Part shown: positions 42,763 to 53,468 of the stretch, in pieces
Numbering within the stretch: position 1 is the stretch's first letter
Layout of the letters: every line of letters starts with the position of its first letter
Assembly: GCA_037974335.1 (NCBI GenBank)
Contig: CM075760.1
Coordinates: 68,997,477 to 69,061,476 of the forward strand
DNA length: 64,000 nucleotides
Direction of reading: 5' to 3'
Origin: Prionace glauca
Lineage: Eukaryota; Chordata; Chondrichthyes; Carcharhiniformes; Carcharhinidae
The notes under the pieces: model-generated
Seen by the model: the letters and a program-made list of their open reading frames with translations, nothing else
Databases searched by the model: none
Told to the model about the DNA's origin: nothing
Made by a program: the position numbers and the translations under genes

Positions 42763-43060
42763 TCCAGGGTTTGGATTCTGCTGTTATTGTTTCTGCTCTC
42801 ACTTATGTCCAGGACTGCATTTTGTTCATTCTCCCAGTTGGTCAATGGGGAGAGTCAGAAGGTTTCCTGATGCTGGACTGGCCGGACTCCCGGTTTTGAC
42901 TACAGTGGGCTGATGATCTTTGAGCCTGGAAAAGCACATTTCTTGTCTTCAGATTTCACAAGGATCACAAGAGTGAAGGCACATTGTAAGTTCAAAGATA
43001 GTTAATTCATAATTCTGTTTGGAACCCCACCAATGTATGTGACATTGCCATGGAGATAGG
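42763..43060 (+). other. 3' UTR of ZNF locus 7
   Basis: CCAGGGTTTGGATTCTGCTG, GGACTGCATTTTGTTCATTC and GGGCTGATGATCTTTGAGC match the family 3' UTR. Confidence 0.65.
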
Positions 43061-43064
43061 ATCA

Positions 43065-43245
43065 TAGAATGCCTACAGTGCAGAATTTTCCCCATCAAGT
43101 ATGCACTGACTCTCCAACAAAGCAGCTTCCTTGACCCACTTCCCAGCCCTATCCCTGTAACCATGTGCATTTCGCCATGGGTAATCCACCTAACCTACAT
43201 ATCTTTCGACTGTGGGATTCAAACCTGAATTTCTGGAAAATTGTC
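43065..43245 (-). mobile_element. HE1-like SINE remnant
   Basis: ATCATAGAATGCCTACAGTG, then AATCCACCTAACCTACATATC and a degraded head. Confidence 0.6.
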
Positions 43246-43571
43246 TGGACATTAAAATATATACTTTTTTTGTAATTGCTCTTTGAATATTTCTTTTCAC
43301 TGGCTATTAAAATATTGACAACAGATGAAGGTTGTTTGGTTGACCGTCAGTCATTGTCCGGTAAAGTGATGAGTCTTTTTTGCTTTTCAGTTGGCCTAGG
43401 AAAGCAGTATGGGACTGGTGTGTTGACTGATTAGTGGTTGAGGATGGGGGCAATACAAAAGATGTGATAAAACATCCAAGAACTCATTAAATCACAGTTG
43501 GTGATTATGGAGGAGAGAATGTTGTGAATTTCTATCCTGGACTGACAGTGATGGTTTCTGTAAATTTACAG

Positions 43572-43770
43572 AGTGCTGGAAGTGGAGAATTGACAGATGG
43601 GAAACACAAATCAAACATCACATCGTGATCTGACTGAGTCACTCAACACAGCAGGACCTGAATGTCAGCAGAATCTGAATGTGGAATGTTACAGGTTTGT
43701 TGATTCTGTCAGAGAGAAAATTTCAGGTCTTACTATGACTGGAAAAGCCCTGAGATTCACAAATCCTGGT
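43572..43770 (+). pseudogene. Finger-less ZNF exon 2 remnant
   Basis: Intron tail (GAATTTCTATCCTGGACTG), acceptor GTAAATTTACAG, then GTGCTGGAAGTGGAGAATTG, GACTGAGTCACTCAACACAG and GACTGGAAAAGCCCTGAG. It stops before the relic-finger region and has no fingers. Confidence 0.7.
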
Positions 43771-43879
43771 TAAGAAGCACCTCTACTCAGGATGGTAGAG
43801 TTTTGGAACTCTGTCCTACAGAAGGCAATTGATGCTAAATTAGTTGCTACCTTTAAATCTTGAGACAGATAAATTTTTG

Positions 43880-44165
43880 TCAAATCCCCCTAAGCCCTGT
43901 ACCCCCATCACTGCCCAAACACTCCTCATTGCCCAAACCCTCTTCAATTCCCCTCCAAAATCCCTCTCAGCTCCATACCCCCTCCACTACCCAATCCCTC
44001 CACAATTCCCCTCCAAATCCCTCTCAGCCCCAGACCCCCCTCACTGCCCAAACCCTCCTCACTGTCCAAACCCTCTTCAATTCCCCTCCAAAATCCCTCT
44101 CAGCCCCATACCCCTCACTGTCCAAACCCTCTTCAATTCCCCTCCAAAATCCCTTTCAACCGTAC
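43880..44165. repeat. C-rich minisatellite
   Basis: About four imperfect units of roughly 60 bases built from CCAAACCCTCTTCAATTCCC and CTCCAAAATCCCTCTCAGC. All three frames stay open on the plus strand because the repeat lacks stops, so the ORFs there are not evidence of a gene. Confidence 0.8.
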
Positions 44166-44509
44166 AAAATAAAACCTCACAATCAAAAGAGAAATGAGAG
44201 AGGGAGAGCATGAAAATCCACACTCCCTGAAGTGGTTGCTGCACATTTTATTGAACCATTGAATCCAGCCACTTAAACCCTGTTGGGGAATGCAAAAGGG
44301 CTCCTGAGAATTAGTCCTTGAAGTGAGGCCTAGTCACAGAGGCTGCATTATATCTCAGCTAAAAAGAACAAATCTCCCTCTCCCCAGTTAACCAGAACAA
44401 TCCTCTCCTTCCACACCCACAAATCCCAGCGCCCTGTCTAAAAACACAAGCAGGACTCTGGGATTGAGACCAAGCCTTTCCCCCAGGCTCAGGAATTTGA
44501 ATTTCTTCC

Positions 44510-44870
44510 ACTTCTTCTACTCTCATAGGCAGTGAGTTCCAGGTCAATACCATTCACTGTATCAAAATATTCTTCGTCACATCCCCCTTTACATGTCTGA
44601 TCCAAAACCTTAAATCTGTGTCCCCCTCATCCTTGTCCCATCAGCAAATGGAAACAACTTTTCTTTGTCCATCTTATCTAAACCTGTCAGAATCCTGTCC
44701 ACCTCTATCAAATCTCCCCTCAACCTCCTTTGCTCCAAGGGGAACAACTCCAGCCTGACATTGACAATAAAGAACAAACTAACAGAATATGTTAATGCCT
44801 GAAATCAAATGTTGAATTTATGTTTTAAAGATATTGAGAATATATTGTCCTGGACAATGAAGGAATTGAG
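44510..44870 (+). repeat. Partial copy of the ZNF 3' flank block
   Basis: GTGAGTTCCAGGTCAATACC, TTGACAATAAAGAACAAAC, ATATTGTCCTGGACAATGA: matches 20.65-21.02 kb. Confidence 0.7.
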
Positions 44871-45009
44871 ATATCTCAGGTAAACAAACACAAAAAGAGG
44901 CTGGAATCTGAAACAAAAACAGAAAATGGTGAAAAATCTCAGCAAGTCTGACGCATCTGTGGAGAGATTAGAGCCAACATTTCGAGTTTTCTCGACTGCT
45001 GAGATTTTA

Positions 45010-45870
45010 TGCACTTATTTTATAATTGAGGATTTATATAGGAACAAGTTAAATGTGGAAGTTTTAAGCCTGGAGGAATTTGGAATAACTGTGAAAATTT
45101 TATCATGTCGTCACCTCAACCCCAGATAAACAACAAAGATTTTGCAAGTGGTAATGTGTTTGGGATTTTAAAGCAATAAAGACTAGATATTGCCTATAAA
45201 ATCAGGCCCAGGAAGTTGGCTTAAAAAAGGTTATTATAATGAAGGATCTTGTATCTTACTGTACACAAGGATTTTTCAGCTTGTAGTGCTCTGTCACTTT
45301 AAGAAGCTATAGCTGCAGGAGAGAATGCTGAGGATTCATTGTTTGACATTTGCAAGCTGTGAGAACCTGTGTGTTTTGTTTGTTTTGTGTGGATGTTTGT
45401 AGATGTGTTTTATCATTGTTTTGGACTACATTTGTTAAGATTCATCTTTCTGGGGAATTAACCTCACCTTGTGTCTTTAATTAAAGGCATTTCTGGAAGT
45501 TTAAAAACAGAACCACAAAAATGCTTAATGTTTCTGGTTATTGTTGTTGTGAAGAACATGCTAAGTTTCTCTGCTTGTGTATGTGTGATATTTGTGAATT
45601 GCTTCAAGCTTTGAGGTTTTCTGTCTGTGATTTAAATCAAAGTTTTTTTTAAAAGTGTAATTAATAAAACTTTTTTTTCACGTTATATTTACTGACCAGA
45701 GACATGATTCCAGGGTATTTTACTAAACCTGCAGGAATTTTAATCCAGATACAATTCATACATGAGAATGATGGTTTTAATTTGTCTTGGTTATTTAAAA
45801 TTTGGGAGATGTAAAATGATTCTGACCAATCCTGTGTTGGATTGACCTTGGGTTAAATTTCCTGTCAGAT
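45010..45870 (+). repeat. Unclassified repeat (partner of 32.64-33.29 and 23.46-23.75 kb)
   Basis: TATAATTGAGGATTTATATAG to CCTTGGGTTAAATTTCC. Contains AATAAA motifs but no ORF. Could be a terminal repeat of an unknown element or part of a segmental duplication. Confidence 0.55.
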
Positions 45871-46109
45871 CCAAAGATTTATTCCTGATGCAATTGACAC
45901 AATGGAAAGGAAAATTCTAGGATTGGATACTGAAAGAAAAAGTTTAAAATGTGAGATTATTAAATAGAAATGATTCCCAGACTGTGTGGTCATTAGATTA
46001 AAACAAAGGAAGGGTGCTGATGTCCATTTGAGAACTTTTAATCCACCCCTTTTCAAACTAAGGGAGTCTGTGTACCAAAGAAAGCCCAAGGATGGTAGAT
46101 AAGAGGGTC

Positions 46110-47690
46110 TGGAAAACTTCATGATGGGAGCACCTGTCTGTTCATGAGATGATCACAAAACCCCATAATGCCCAGATACTAATTTCATTGGATATATAAT
46201 TAATGTAATCTATAACCATTCTGATTGGATTGTGTCCAGCTGCGATGGGCTCAGTAACTACATAAGAATTGATGATTTTCTTTGTTGGTTGGAGTTGCAC
46301 ATGGTCAGTCCCTGTAGCTTCTCCCTGCTGGCGTAACTCAATAAACTGTTTATCGATTGAATCATGCTTGAGTATTGAATGGTTCTTCTGCGTTCATTCC
46401 CCTCCAACACACTGGGTACATTACCACTTCATCCTTGGGAGTGGCCTGATAGGCCGTAATCCAGACTACAGGTGGACTTTGGGGGGGTGCCTTTCACGAA
46501 TCATGTGTTTGGTCGTTGTAAATGTGCATTCAAAATGGTTGGAAGCACAGATCATGAGTAATATTACATCTCCTGTGACAATAGAGAAGCTCTGTCAAAT
46601 TTTCACAAGCCCTGGGTTAGCAGATCCGCTTGTTTCAGATAACGACACTCTGTTTACAAGTGAGATGTTTCAGGAATTCATGTAAAGGAATGGTATACGC
46701 CATGTGTGTGCTGCACCGTTTCATCTGGCTACAAATGGTCCAGCAGAAAGTGCTGTTCACACTCTGAAGGAGGGATTGAGAAGAATGGAAAGCGATACTT
46801 TAAGAACAAGCTCTCAAGATTTTTGTTTGCTTCGTATCACACCACAATCCACAACCGAACTCTCTCCTATTATTTTTAGGTAGAGGGCTGAATTCTCATC
46901 TGGATCAGCTTCATCCAGATCTCAGAGCAAAAGTGAGTAGGAGACAAGAGAAGTAGAAGGGGAGTCACGACTACCGCACCAAAGAGAGGCAGTTCAAACC
47001 GAGCGATCGGGTTTACATCAGAAACTTTAGGAGTAACCAAAAGTGGTTACCGGGAATAATTTTAAACCAAAGTAGTCCAGTATCTTGGATGGTGAAACAG
47101 TAAAACGGACGAGTTATTCACAGACACCAAGACCATATTCACTTGTGGTGTGACCCCGAGTCAGGAACAGTTTCAGAGTCAGCAATCATTACTGAGAACA
47201 CGGCAGAGGGTCATGCTGCTGTGGATGTTCACCAGGAAATGGTTCCAGCTTTGCCAGTTGACTCTGCTGTGGGAGTGGAAGAGGAACATTCATGTACAGA
47301 TTCTCAAATTACCCCTTCACCTCCCATTCCAGAAACACCATTACAAGATTTACCAGTGATATAGTACAGGTCACAATGAATCACAAAGCTCCTGACAGAC
47401 TTCCGTGTGTTAAAGACATTACTTTGTTGTATTTCTGTCCTGATGGGGGATTGAAATTTAAGGGGAGAAGTGTTATAGAGTGTTCTTCTCAACCCCTCTC
47501 CGTTCTGAGCATGTGTAGGCTTTGGGAAGGGTGTCATCTGCAAGTTCAGGCTGGTTCCAGTGCTCCTGTTTTCTTTTGTTTACTGCTGTCTTTTAAAACT
47601 TTGTTATTTATTTATATAAAGATCTGCTGCTTTTAACAATACATTCGACTACCTTATTTGTGGACTGAAGTTCCCACAGTTGTAAAGCAG
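46110..47690 (+). mobile_element. Ty3/gypsy-type LTR retrotransposon fossil
   Basis: A broken, partial element. The recognisable part is the integrase core at about 46.49-46.87 kb (VVVNVHSKWLEA, VSDNDTLFTS and a GIRH-like stretch), followed by integrase C-terminal sequence to about 47.37 kb. The segment at about 46.12-46.42 kb, with an AATAAA and a CCTCCAACA end, may be an LTR or a neighbouring solo LTR; 47.46-47.69 kb may be another terminal part. Gag, protease and RT are not seen. There are several breaks, and it appears old. Confidence 0.7.
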
Positions 47691-47902
47691 CCAGATTAGT
47701 TAAATAGACAGCTTGAATTGTAAGACAATTAAAGAATAAATGATTCATTAATAGAGTTGTTAGAAAGGTTAGAATGTAAATTTGAACATAAAAGCTTTTA
47801 ACTTTTAGAATTATAAACAGAGTAAGAATGGTTAAAATGCTATGGGAATTATAAGATGTTGCCTTCTGACAGCAACAGAATAGAAAAAACATAAGACTTG
47901 TT
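47690..47902. other. No recognisable feature
   Basis: AT-rich, with no ORF or repeat I can name. Confidence 0.4.
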
Positions 47903-48165
47903 AGGGTGGCCCAGTGGCACATTGGTTAGCATTGCTGCTTCACAGTGTCAGGGACCTGGGTTTGATTCCCAGCTTGGGTGAATCTGTGAACTTTGCACAT
48001 TGTTCCTGTGACTGCTGGTCTTCTTCTGGCTGCTCTGATTTCCTCCCACAGTCCAAAAGATGTGCTGGTTAGGTGCACTGACCATGCTGTATTCTCCATC
48101 AGTGTACCTGAACAGATACCAGAGTGCAGCGACTAGGGGATTTTCCCAGGAACTTCATGTATTAG
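47903..48165 (+). mobile_element. HE1-like SINE
   Basis: Head AGGGTGGCCCAGTGGCACATT with B-box-like GGGTTTGATTCCC. Its 3' end touches that of the next SINE. Confidence 0.8.
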
Positions 48166-48445
48166 TGTCACAAGTTGGCTTACATTAATATTGCAATGAA
48201 GTTACTCTGAAAATCCCCGAGTCACCACACTCAGGAGCCTGTTCGGGTGCACTGAGGGAGAATTTAGCATGGCCAATGCATCTAACCAGCATGACTTTTG
48301 GACGTAGGAGGAACTCGGAGCACCCGGAGGAAACCCACACAGACACAGGGAGAATGTGTAAAATCTGCAGACTGTGACCCAACTGGGAGTCAAACCCAGG
48401 TCCCTGGCACTATGAGGCAGCAGTGCAAACCACTGTGCCCTACGG
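48166..48445 (-). mobile_element. HE1-like SINE, tail-to-tail with the previous one
   Basis: Minus-strand head near 48440 (CACAGTGGTTTGCACTGC), body and 3' end at 48166. The two form a 540-bp inverted pair. Confidence 0.8.
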
Positions 48446-48529
48446 GGAGGTGTTGGGAGCTGTTGATTTTACAAGTTATCCATGTTTTTGAAGCCATCAT
48501 GTCCTGGTCTGAAAAGGATAGCGAGAAGT

Positions 48530-49015
48530 CTGTTCATAAGATCGTGGAACAGAATTAGGCCATTTGGCCCATCAAGTCTGCTCTGTCATTCGATCCTGGC
48601 TGATGTGCTCCTCATCTCCATGTTCCTGCCTTCTCCCCATAACATTTCATAAGTTCGTATGTTCAATTGTTAAAGCTAAGCTTTCTCCTTTTACTGTTAA
48701 TCGATACTTTCCTTTTTTATCTTTGACTTGTTACATTTTTAATGGTTAATAAACTTACTGAATTCACCATTTCAAGTATTCTTTCTAGCCATATGGTTAA
48801 GTCACTGGAACCTGGTGTGATTTACAGTTATGGAGTTATTGTAAACAAGAGAATCCCATAAATCTTAGTTCAAATAAATCAACATTCTCACAAATGGAAT
48901 GCTATCCTTTATTATGAGAGAAATTGAACATTGAAGTAAAGATATTATGCTTCAGTTATACAGGGCATTGCTGAGACTGCATCTTGAACACTGGGTGCAG
49001 TTTTTGTCTCTTATT
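48530..49015. mobile_element. LINE 3' remnant, then unassigned AT-rich sequence
   Basis: 48530-48660 resembles the CATAAGA...TAGGCCATTTGGCCC LINE 3' end (-). 48.70-49.01 kb shows nothing recognisable. Confidence 0.5.
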
Positions 49016-49019
49016 AAAC

Positions 49020-49330
49020 AAAGGATCACAGAATCCCTTCAGTACACCCAGAGGCCATTCTGCCCATTGAGTCTGTACCCAACACCATCCACCCAGGTCT
49101 TCTTCCCATAATCCCACACATTTATCCTGCTAATCCCCCTAACACAAATTTAGCATAGCCAATCAATCTAACCCACATACCTTTGGTCTTTGGGAGGAAA
49201 CTGGAGCACCTGGATGAAACCCACACAGACATGGGGAGAATGTGCAAACTCCACACAGACAATGACCTGGGCTGGAATTGAACCCGGATCCCTGGTGTTG
49301 TGATGCAGCAGTGCACTGTGCTGTCCCATT
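49020..49330 (-). mobile_element. HE1-like SINE, nearly full length
   Basis: ATCACAGAATCCCTTCAGTAC to GCAGCAGTGCACTGTGC. The B-box-like GGTTCAATTCC is on the minus strand near 49275. Confidence 0.8.
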
Positions 49331-49736
49331 TTATAAACACCATGGAAACAGTTCAGAGGAGGTTTACTAGATTGATTCTCAATCTTGTAGTGCAAAATAT
49401 TAACTCTGTTTCTCTCTTCACAGATGCTGCTAGACCTGCTGCGTTTTTCCAGTTCTTTCTGTATTTATTTCAGATCTACCTGTAGTGATAGGAAAAACAT
49501 TATTTACTATCCAGGATAAAATAAATTTCCTTCATCAGCTTTTGTGTGTCATTTCAGTGGAAATGTGCTCTCCCAGGCTCAAAGAGCATCAGCCCACTGG
49601 AAGCAAAGTCATGAGACCAGCCGGTCCAGCAGAAAGAAACCCTCTGACCCTCCCATTTCACCAACTATAAGAATTGACATGGTTAAGTCCTGGATGTGAT
49701 TAACAGCAAAATAACAGCAGAATCCAACACCAGTTA

Positions 49737-50115
49737 TCACTTGTGAACTTGCTGGTGTCGCCGCATACTGGATGACTGAGTGAATCCCTTCCCACACACA
49801 CAGCAGATGAACGGTCTCTCCCCAGTGTGAACTCGCTGGTGTTGCTGCAGATTGGATGAGGTTTTGAATGTCTTTGTGCAGTGAGAGCAGCTGAACAGTC
49901 TCTCCTCAGTGTGAATGCGCTGGTGGAGCATCAGATCCCGAGAACGTTTGAAACCACGCCCACAATCAGAGCATTTAAAGGGTCTCTCCTGGGTGTGAAT
50001 GAGATTGTGGCTCAGCAGGCTGGATGAATGAGTGAATCCTTTCCCACACACAGAGCAGGTGAATGGTCTCTCTCTGGTGTGAATTCTCTGGTGCTCCTGC
50101 AGGTGGGATGGCGTC
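49737..50115 (-). pseudogene. ZNF locus 8, second frame: fingers 6-10
   Basis: After the frame change near 50150 the array goes on: finger 6 (SHCTKRFRTPSHLQEHQRIH), [13 protein letters not shown], the KCSDCGRGF/SCSHCTKTF doublet with an EERLF linker, and a last finger ending HQQVHK-stop at 49737. All zinc ligands are present. Confidence 0.82.
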
Positions 50116-50580
50116 CTAAATCTCTTTGTGCAGTGAGAGCAGCTGAATGGGTCTCTCCCCAGTGTGAATGCGCTGATGGATCATCAGTTCCCGAGAGCTT
50201 TTGAAACCACTCTCACAGTCAGTGCATTTAAAGAGTCTCTCATTGCTGTGAGTGATTTTGTGTTTCGACAGGTTGGATAAATGCGTAAATCCTTTCCCAC
50301 ACTCTGCGCAGGTGAATGGTCTCTCTCCAGTGTGAACGCGCTGGTGTCTCTGCAGACTGGGTAAATTAGTGAATCCATCCCCACACTCAAAGCAGATGAA
50401 TGCTCTTTCTCCAGTGTGAACCAGTCGATGTCGCTGCAGGTGAGATAACCGAGTGAACCCCTTCCCACACACAGAGCAGGTGTATGGCTTCTCTCCAGTG
50501 TGAACACGTTGATGAGTTTGCAGCTCAGAGGGGCTTTTGCAACCCTTCCCACAGTCCCCACATTTCCACGGTTTCTCCAT
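50116..50580 (-). CDS. ZNF locus 8, first frame: 5-finger C2H2 protein
   Basis: ATG at 50578-50580 (AACATGGAG) begins [10 protein letters not shown]. Five complete fingers follow (the first has a C in place of the usual F: CGKGCKSPS). At finger 6 an extra G (GAATGGGTCTCTC on the plus strand against GAACGGTCTCTC) shifts the frame, giving IQLLSLHKEI and a stop. A 154-residue protein could be made; the ten-finger ancestor cannot. Member of the doublet subfamily with loci 2 and 5. Promoter 6 lies 1.7 kb upstream on the same strand. Confidence 0.82.
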   Translation of the reverse strand: MEKPWKCGDCGKGCKSPSELQTHQRVHTGEKPYTCSVCGKGFTRLSHLQRHRLVHTGERAFICFECGDGFTNLPSLQRHQRVHTGERPFTCAECGKGFTHLSNLSKHKITHSNERLFKCTDCESGFKSSRELMIHQRIHTGERPIQLLSLHKEI

Positions 50581-51079
50581 GTTGGAGATGTCCTTGTGTT
50601 GCTCCAGGTTTGACGATAGGTTGAAGTCTCACACAGAACAAGATTATGACGCCCTGCTGTTTTGGTGCAATATTTTTTATGGCTGTGTAACTGAGAAGCT
50701 CTTTCCACAGTCAATGCATGGGAGTGTGAGGACGGGGCGGGGGGGAAGAAGGCGGGAATGGGTGAGTGTGTGTGGAGAGGGGGGAGTGTGTGTGTGTTGG
50801 GGGGGAAGTGTGTGGGTGTGTGTGAGTGTGTGTGGGGGAGTGTGCGTGTGTGTGTGTGTGGGGGAGCGTGAGTCTGTGGGAGTGTGTATGTGCGTGTGTG
50901 CTGTACCAGTCATACTGATGTTTCAAGAATGCAAAAGCAGACAGAACAGAGAAACATTTCTCTTTCTGGATTCAAAGGCCAAGAGCATTCAGGTCCCGAT
51001 GAATTGAGTGACTCTGTCAGATGCTGACGTGATGTTTGATTTGAGATTTCTGTCTGTAAATTCCTCACCTTCTGATATC
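50581..51079 (-). other. Exon 2 5' UTR of ZNF locus 8 with GT-rich minisatellite
   Basis: The acceptor (minus TTCCTTTTACAG) is followed by GATATCAGAAGGTGAGG. 50725-50905 is a GT-rich array (GTGTGTGTGAGTG, GTGTGTGGGGGAG) replacing the short ACACACACC run of the paralogues. Relic-finger sequence follows (CACAGCCATAAAAAATATTG). Confidence 0.7.
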
Positions 51080-51317
51080 CTGTAAAAGGAATTTACAAAA
51101 TACATCACTTTCAATACAGCACTGAAATTCAGAACAGACAATTCTAGTTTCTATGAAATATTCTTTCCTCTCTCATTCCCCAAAAGCTGTAAATCTCCAT
51201 CCCACACACTCTCCCTCCATTCTCACTCTGCTGTGTCTAATATTCACCCTCCCAATTCTTCTGAAGATGCTGATCGAGGCTGATTGACAGATTCATGCTC
51301 CCTGCTGCCTGTCCTGG

Positions 51318-52034
51318 ACACAGTAAAAAGTCTGACAACACCAGGTTTTAGTCCAACCGATTTATTTGATAATAGACTCACAAGCTTTCAGGGTTAGTCC
51401 CTTCGTCAGGTGAATGGAGAGTTCTGGCCTCAGACAGAGCATATAAAGCACAGACAGTTTAGAGATTACTGATTAGAATGCAAATCCTTACACTTAACCT
51501 GCTGTTCAAGACCTGAAGTGGCTGACAATGTGAGTGGAAGGAGCACTCATCACAGGTTAAAGAGATGTGTATTGTCTCCAGACAGTACAGTAAGTGGGGT
51601 TTTGCAAACCCAGGCAAGTCACGGGGGTTACAGATAGTGCGACATGAACCCAAGATCCCTGTTGAGACCATCCTCATGTGTGCGGAACTTGATAGCCAAG
51701 TTCCACACACATGAGGACGGTCTCAACAGGGATCTTGCCTGGGTTTGCAAAACCCCACTTACTGTACTGTCTGGAGACAATACACATCTCTTTAACCTGT
51801 GATCAGTGCTCCTTCCACTCACATTGTCAGACACTTCAGGTCTGGAACAGCAGGTTCGGTGTAAGGATTCGCATTCTAATCAGTAATCTCTAAACTGTCT
51901 GTGCTTTATATGCTCTGTCTGAGGCCAGAACTCTCCATTCACCTGATGAAGGGACTAACCTCGCAAGCTTGTGAGTCTATTATCAAATAAATCGGTTGGA
52001 CTAAAACCTGGTGTTGTCAGACTTTTTACTGTGT
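51318..52034. mobile_element. 717-bp near-perfect palindrome (foldback-type repeat)
   Basis: The left arm, 51318-51690, is the reverse complement of the right arm, 51698-52034, around a 7-base loop (GATAGCC). The outer ends read ACACAGTAAAAAG and CTTTTTACTGTGT. The arms differ mainly by a 36-bp block present only in the left arm (about 51624-51659) and a few substitutions. Mirror ORFs (51459-51710 -, 51711-51893 +) encode the same peptide (KPHLLYCLETIHISLTC), which is expected of a palindrome. Single-arm relatives lie at 61.16-61.33, 36.35-36.42 and 29.74-29.87 kb. The class is unknown; a foldback transposon or an inverted dimer of a retroelement end are both possible. Confidence 0.85.
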
Positions 52035-52254
52035 TTACGCCAGTCCAACGCCGGCATACCCACATCGTGAGGCCTGTTCTGGACACAGAGAGCTGATAAT
52101 CTTCAAGCTGACAGCCACGTTTTACATTGGACATAAATGAAGAGCCTGATGATGTGTGTAATACACTGTATTACCTGGTTACAGATACATGAAGAATGTG
52201 AGGATGAATTTTAGTCAGCGAGTGTGACCTGGAAGTTCAAAATTGAAGCCCAAA

Positions 52255-52865
52255 ATCAAAATGGAAAGGGGGAGAAAAGCAAGTGTTTTACTCACAGATG
52301 GTGGAGACAGGAAGAAGCTTGAGTCTGAAGCTCAATCTTCATTCAGAGAGAGAGTAGCAGCAATTTTGCTGGGCACATTGTCCAACTCCGCATTCAGACA
52401 ATGAGGGAGCTCTGATTGGCTGGAGGACCAGAGCCCTTCCGGTCCTCCAACTCTTTCCATTGGTCAACCTCAGCATGAGGCCTGACCAATGGACGCCCTG
52501 ACGGGCGGGGACTCCTCTGCACATGCGCAGCATCCCCTCTCCCTTCGGCTTGCGCAGCCCCGGGGGGAGGGGGCCACAACCGAGCGGCTTCTCGCTCTGG
52601 CCGGAGCCGCCAGTCGCTTGTCTGGAAATCTTGCCTGGAGGAGGGGCAGGGGGAGGGGAACAATGGGTGGGGGCGGGGCTCCCGGGTCCGGCCTGCGACT
52701 GGAATCCGGAGACGTCATCGCGGAGCAGAGTGATTCCTATTGGCAGGGTTCCATTGTGATGTCACAATGCGGAAGTCCACGAATGTGTTTCAGAGTGAAA
52801 CTTCCTCCTCTGGGCAACATCTGGGAGGAAATCAATGTCTCCCCCTTTCCATTTCTTGTTTATTT
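52255..52865. promoter_or_regulatory. Two-armed ZNF promoter 6 (inverted)
   Basis: The minus-strand exon 1 ends at 52296 before donor GTGAGTAAAAC. CCAAT boxes (CTGATTGGCTGG; CCATTGGTCAACC; GACCAATGG), NRF1-like CATGCGCAGC, the core, one GGGGAACAATGGGTGGGGG unit (52656) and GACGTCATCG follow to the right. The plus-facing arm (GTGAAACTTCCTCCTCTGG, AACATCTGGGAGGAAATC) ends at about 52.86 kb at a LINE. It drives locus 8 (-); the plus partner could be locus 10 at 57.3 kb. Confidence 0.75.
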
Positions 52866-53468
52866 GGTTTGGCCTTAAAAGAGTTTGATCCATGGCCTCA
52901 TGTGCTGTGGTGTTTCAAAATCTACATTGAATACAAGAGTTGGGATGTCTTGTTGAAGTTGTACAAGACCACACTTGGAGTACTGTGGAGTTCTGTTCAT
53001 CCTATTATAGAAAGGATATTATTAAACTAGAAAGAGTGCAGAAAAGATTTACTAGGATTCCAACGGGACTTGATGGATTGAGTTATAAGGAGAGGCTGGA
53101 TAGACTGTGACTTTTTTCTCTGGAGTGTAGGAGGCTGAGGGGTGATCTTATCGAGGTCTATAAAATAATGAGGGGCACAGATCAGCGAGATAGTCAATAT
53201 CTTTTCCCAAAGGTCGGGGAGTCTAAAACTAGAGGGCATAGCTTTAAGGTGAGAGGGGAAATACAAAAGTGTCCAGAAAGGCAATTTTTTCACACAGAGG
53301 GTGGTGAGTGTCTGGAACAAGCTGCCAGAGGCAGTAGTAGAGGGGGGTACAATTTTGTCCATTAAAAAGCATTTAGACAGTTACATAGGAGAGGATGGCT
53401 ATAGAGGGATATGGGCCAAACGTGGGCAATTGGGATTAATTTAGTGGTTTAAAAAAAGGGGCTGCATT

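Noticed and set aside
43844-44213. Two overlapping 117-residue proline-rich ORFs.
   Set aside because: They come from a C-rich minisatellite that lacks stops in several frames.
45010-45870. Calling the paired AT-rich repeat a solo LTR.
   Set aside because: No clear terminal TG/CA with target duplication and no linked coding part, so it is left unclassified.
51459-51893. Two related peptides (LLYCLETIHISLTC) on opposite strands, possibly a gene pair.
   Set aside because: They are the same sequence read from the two arms of the palindrome. Each is short and lacks coding context.
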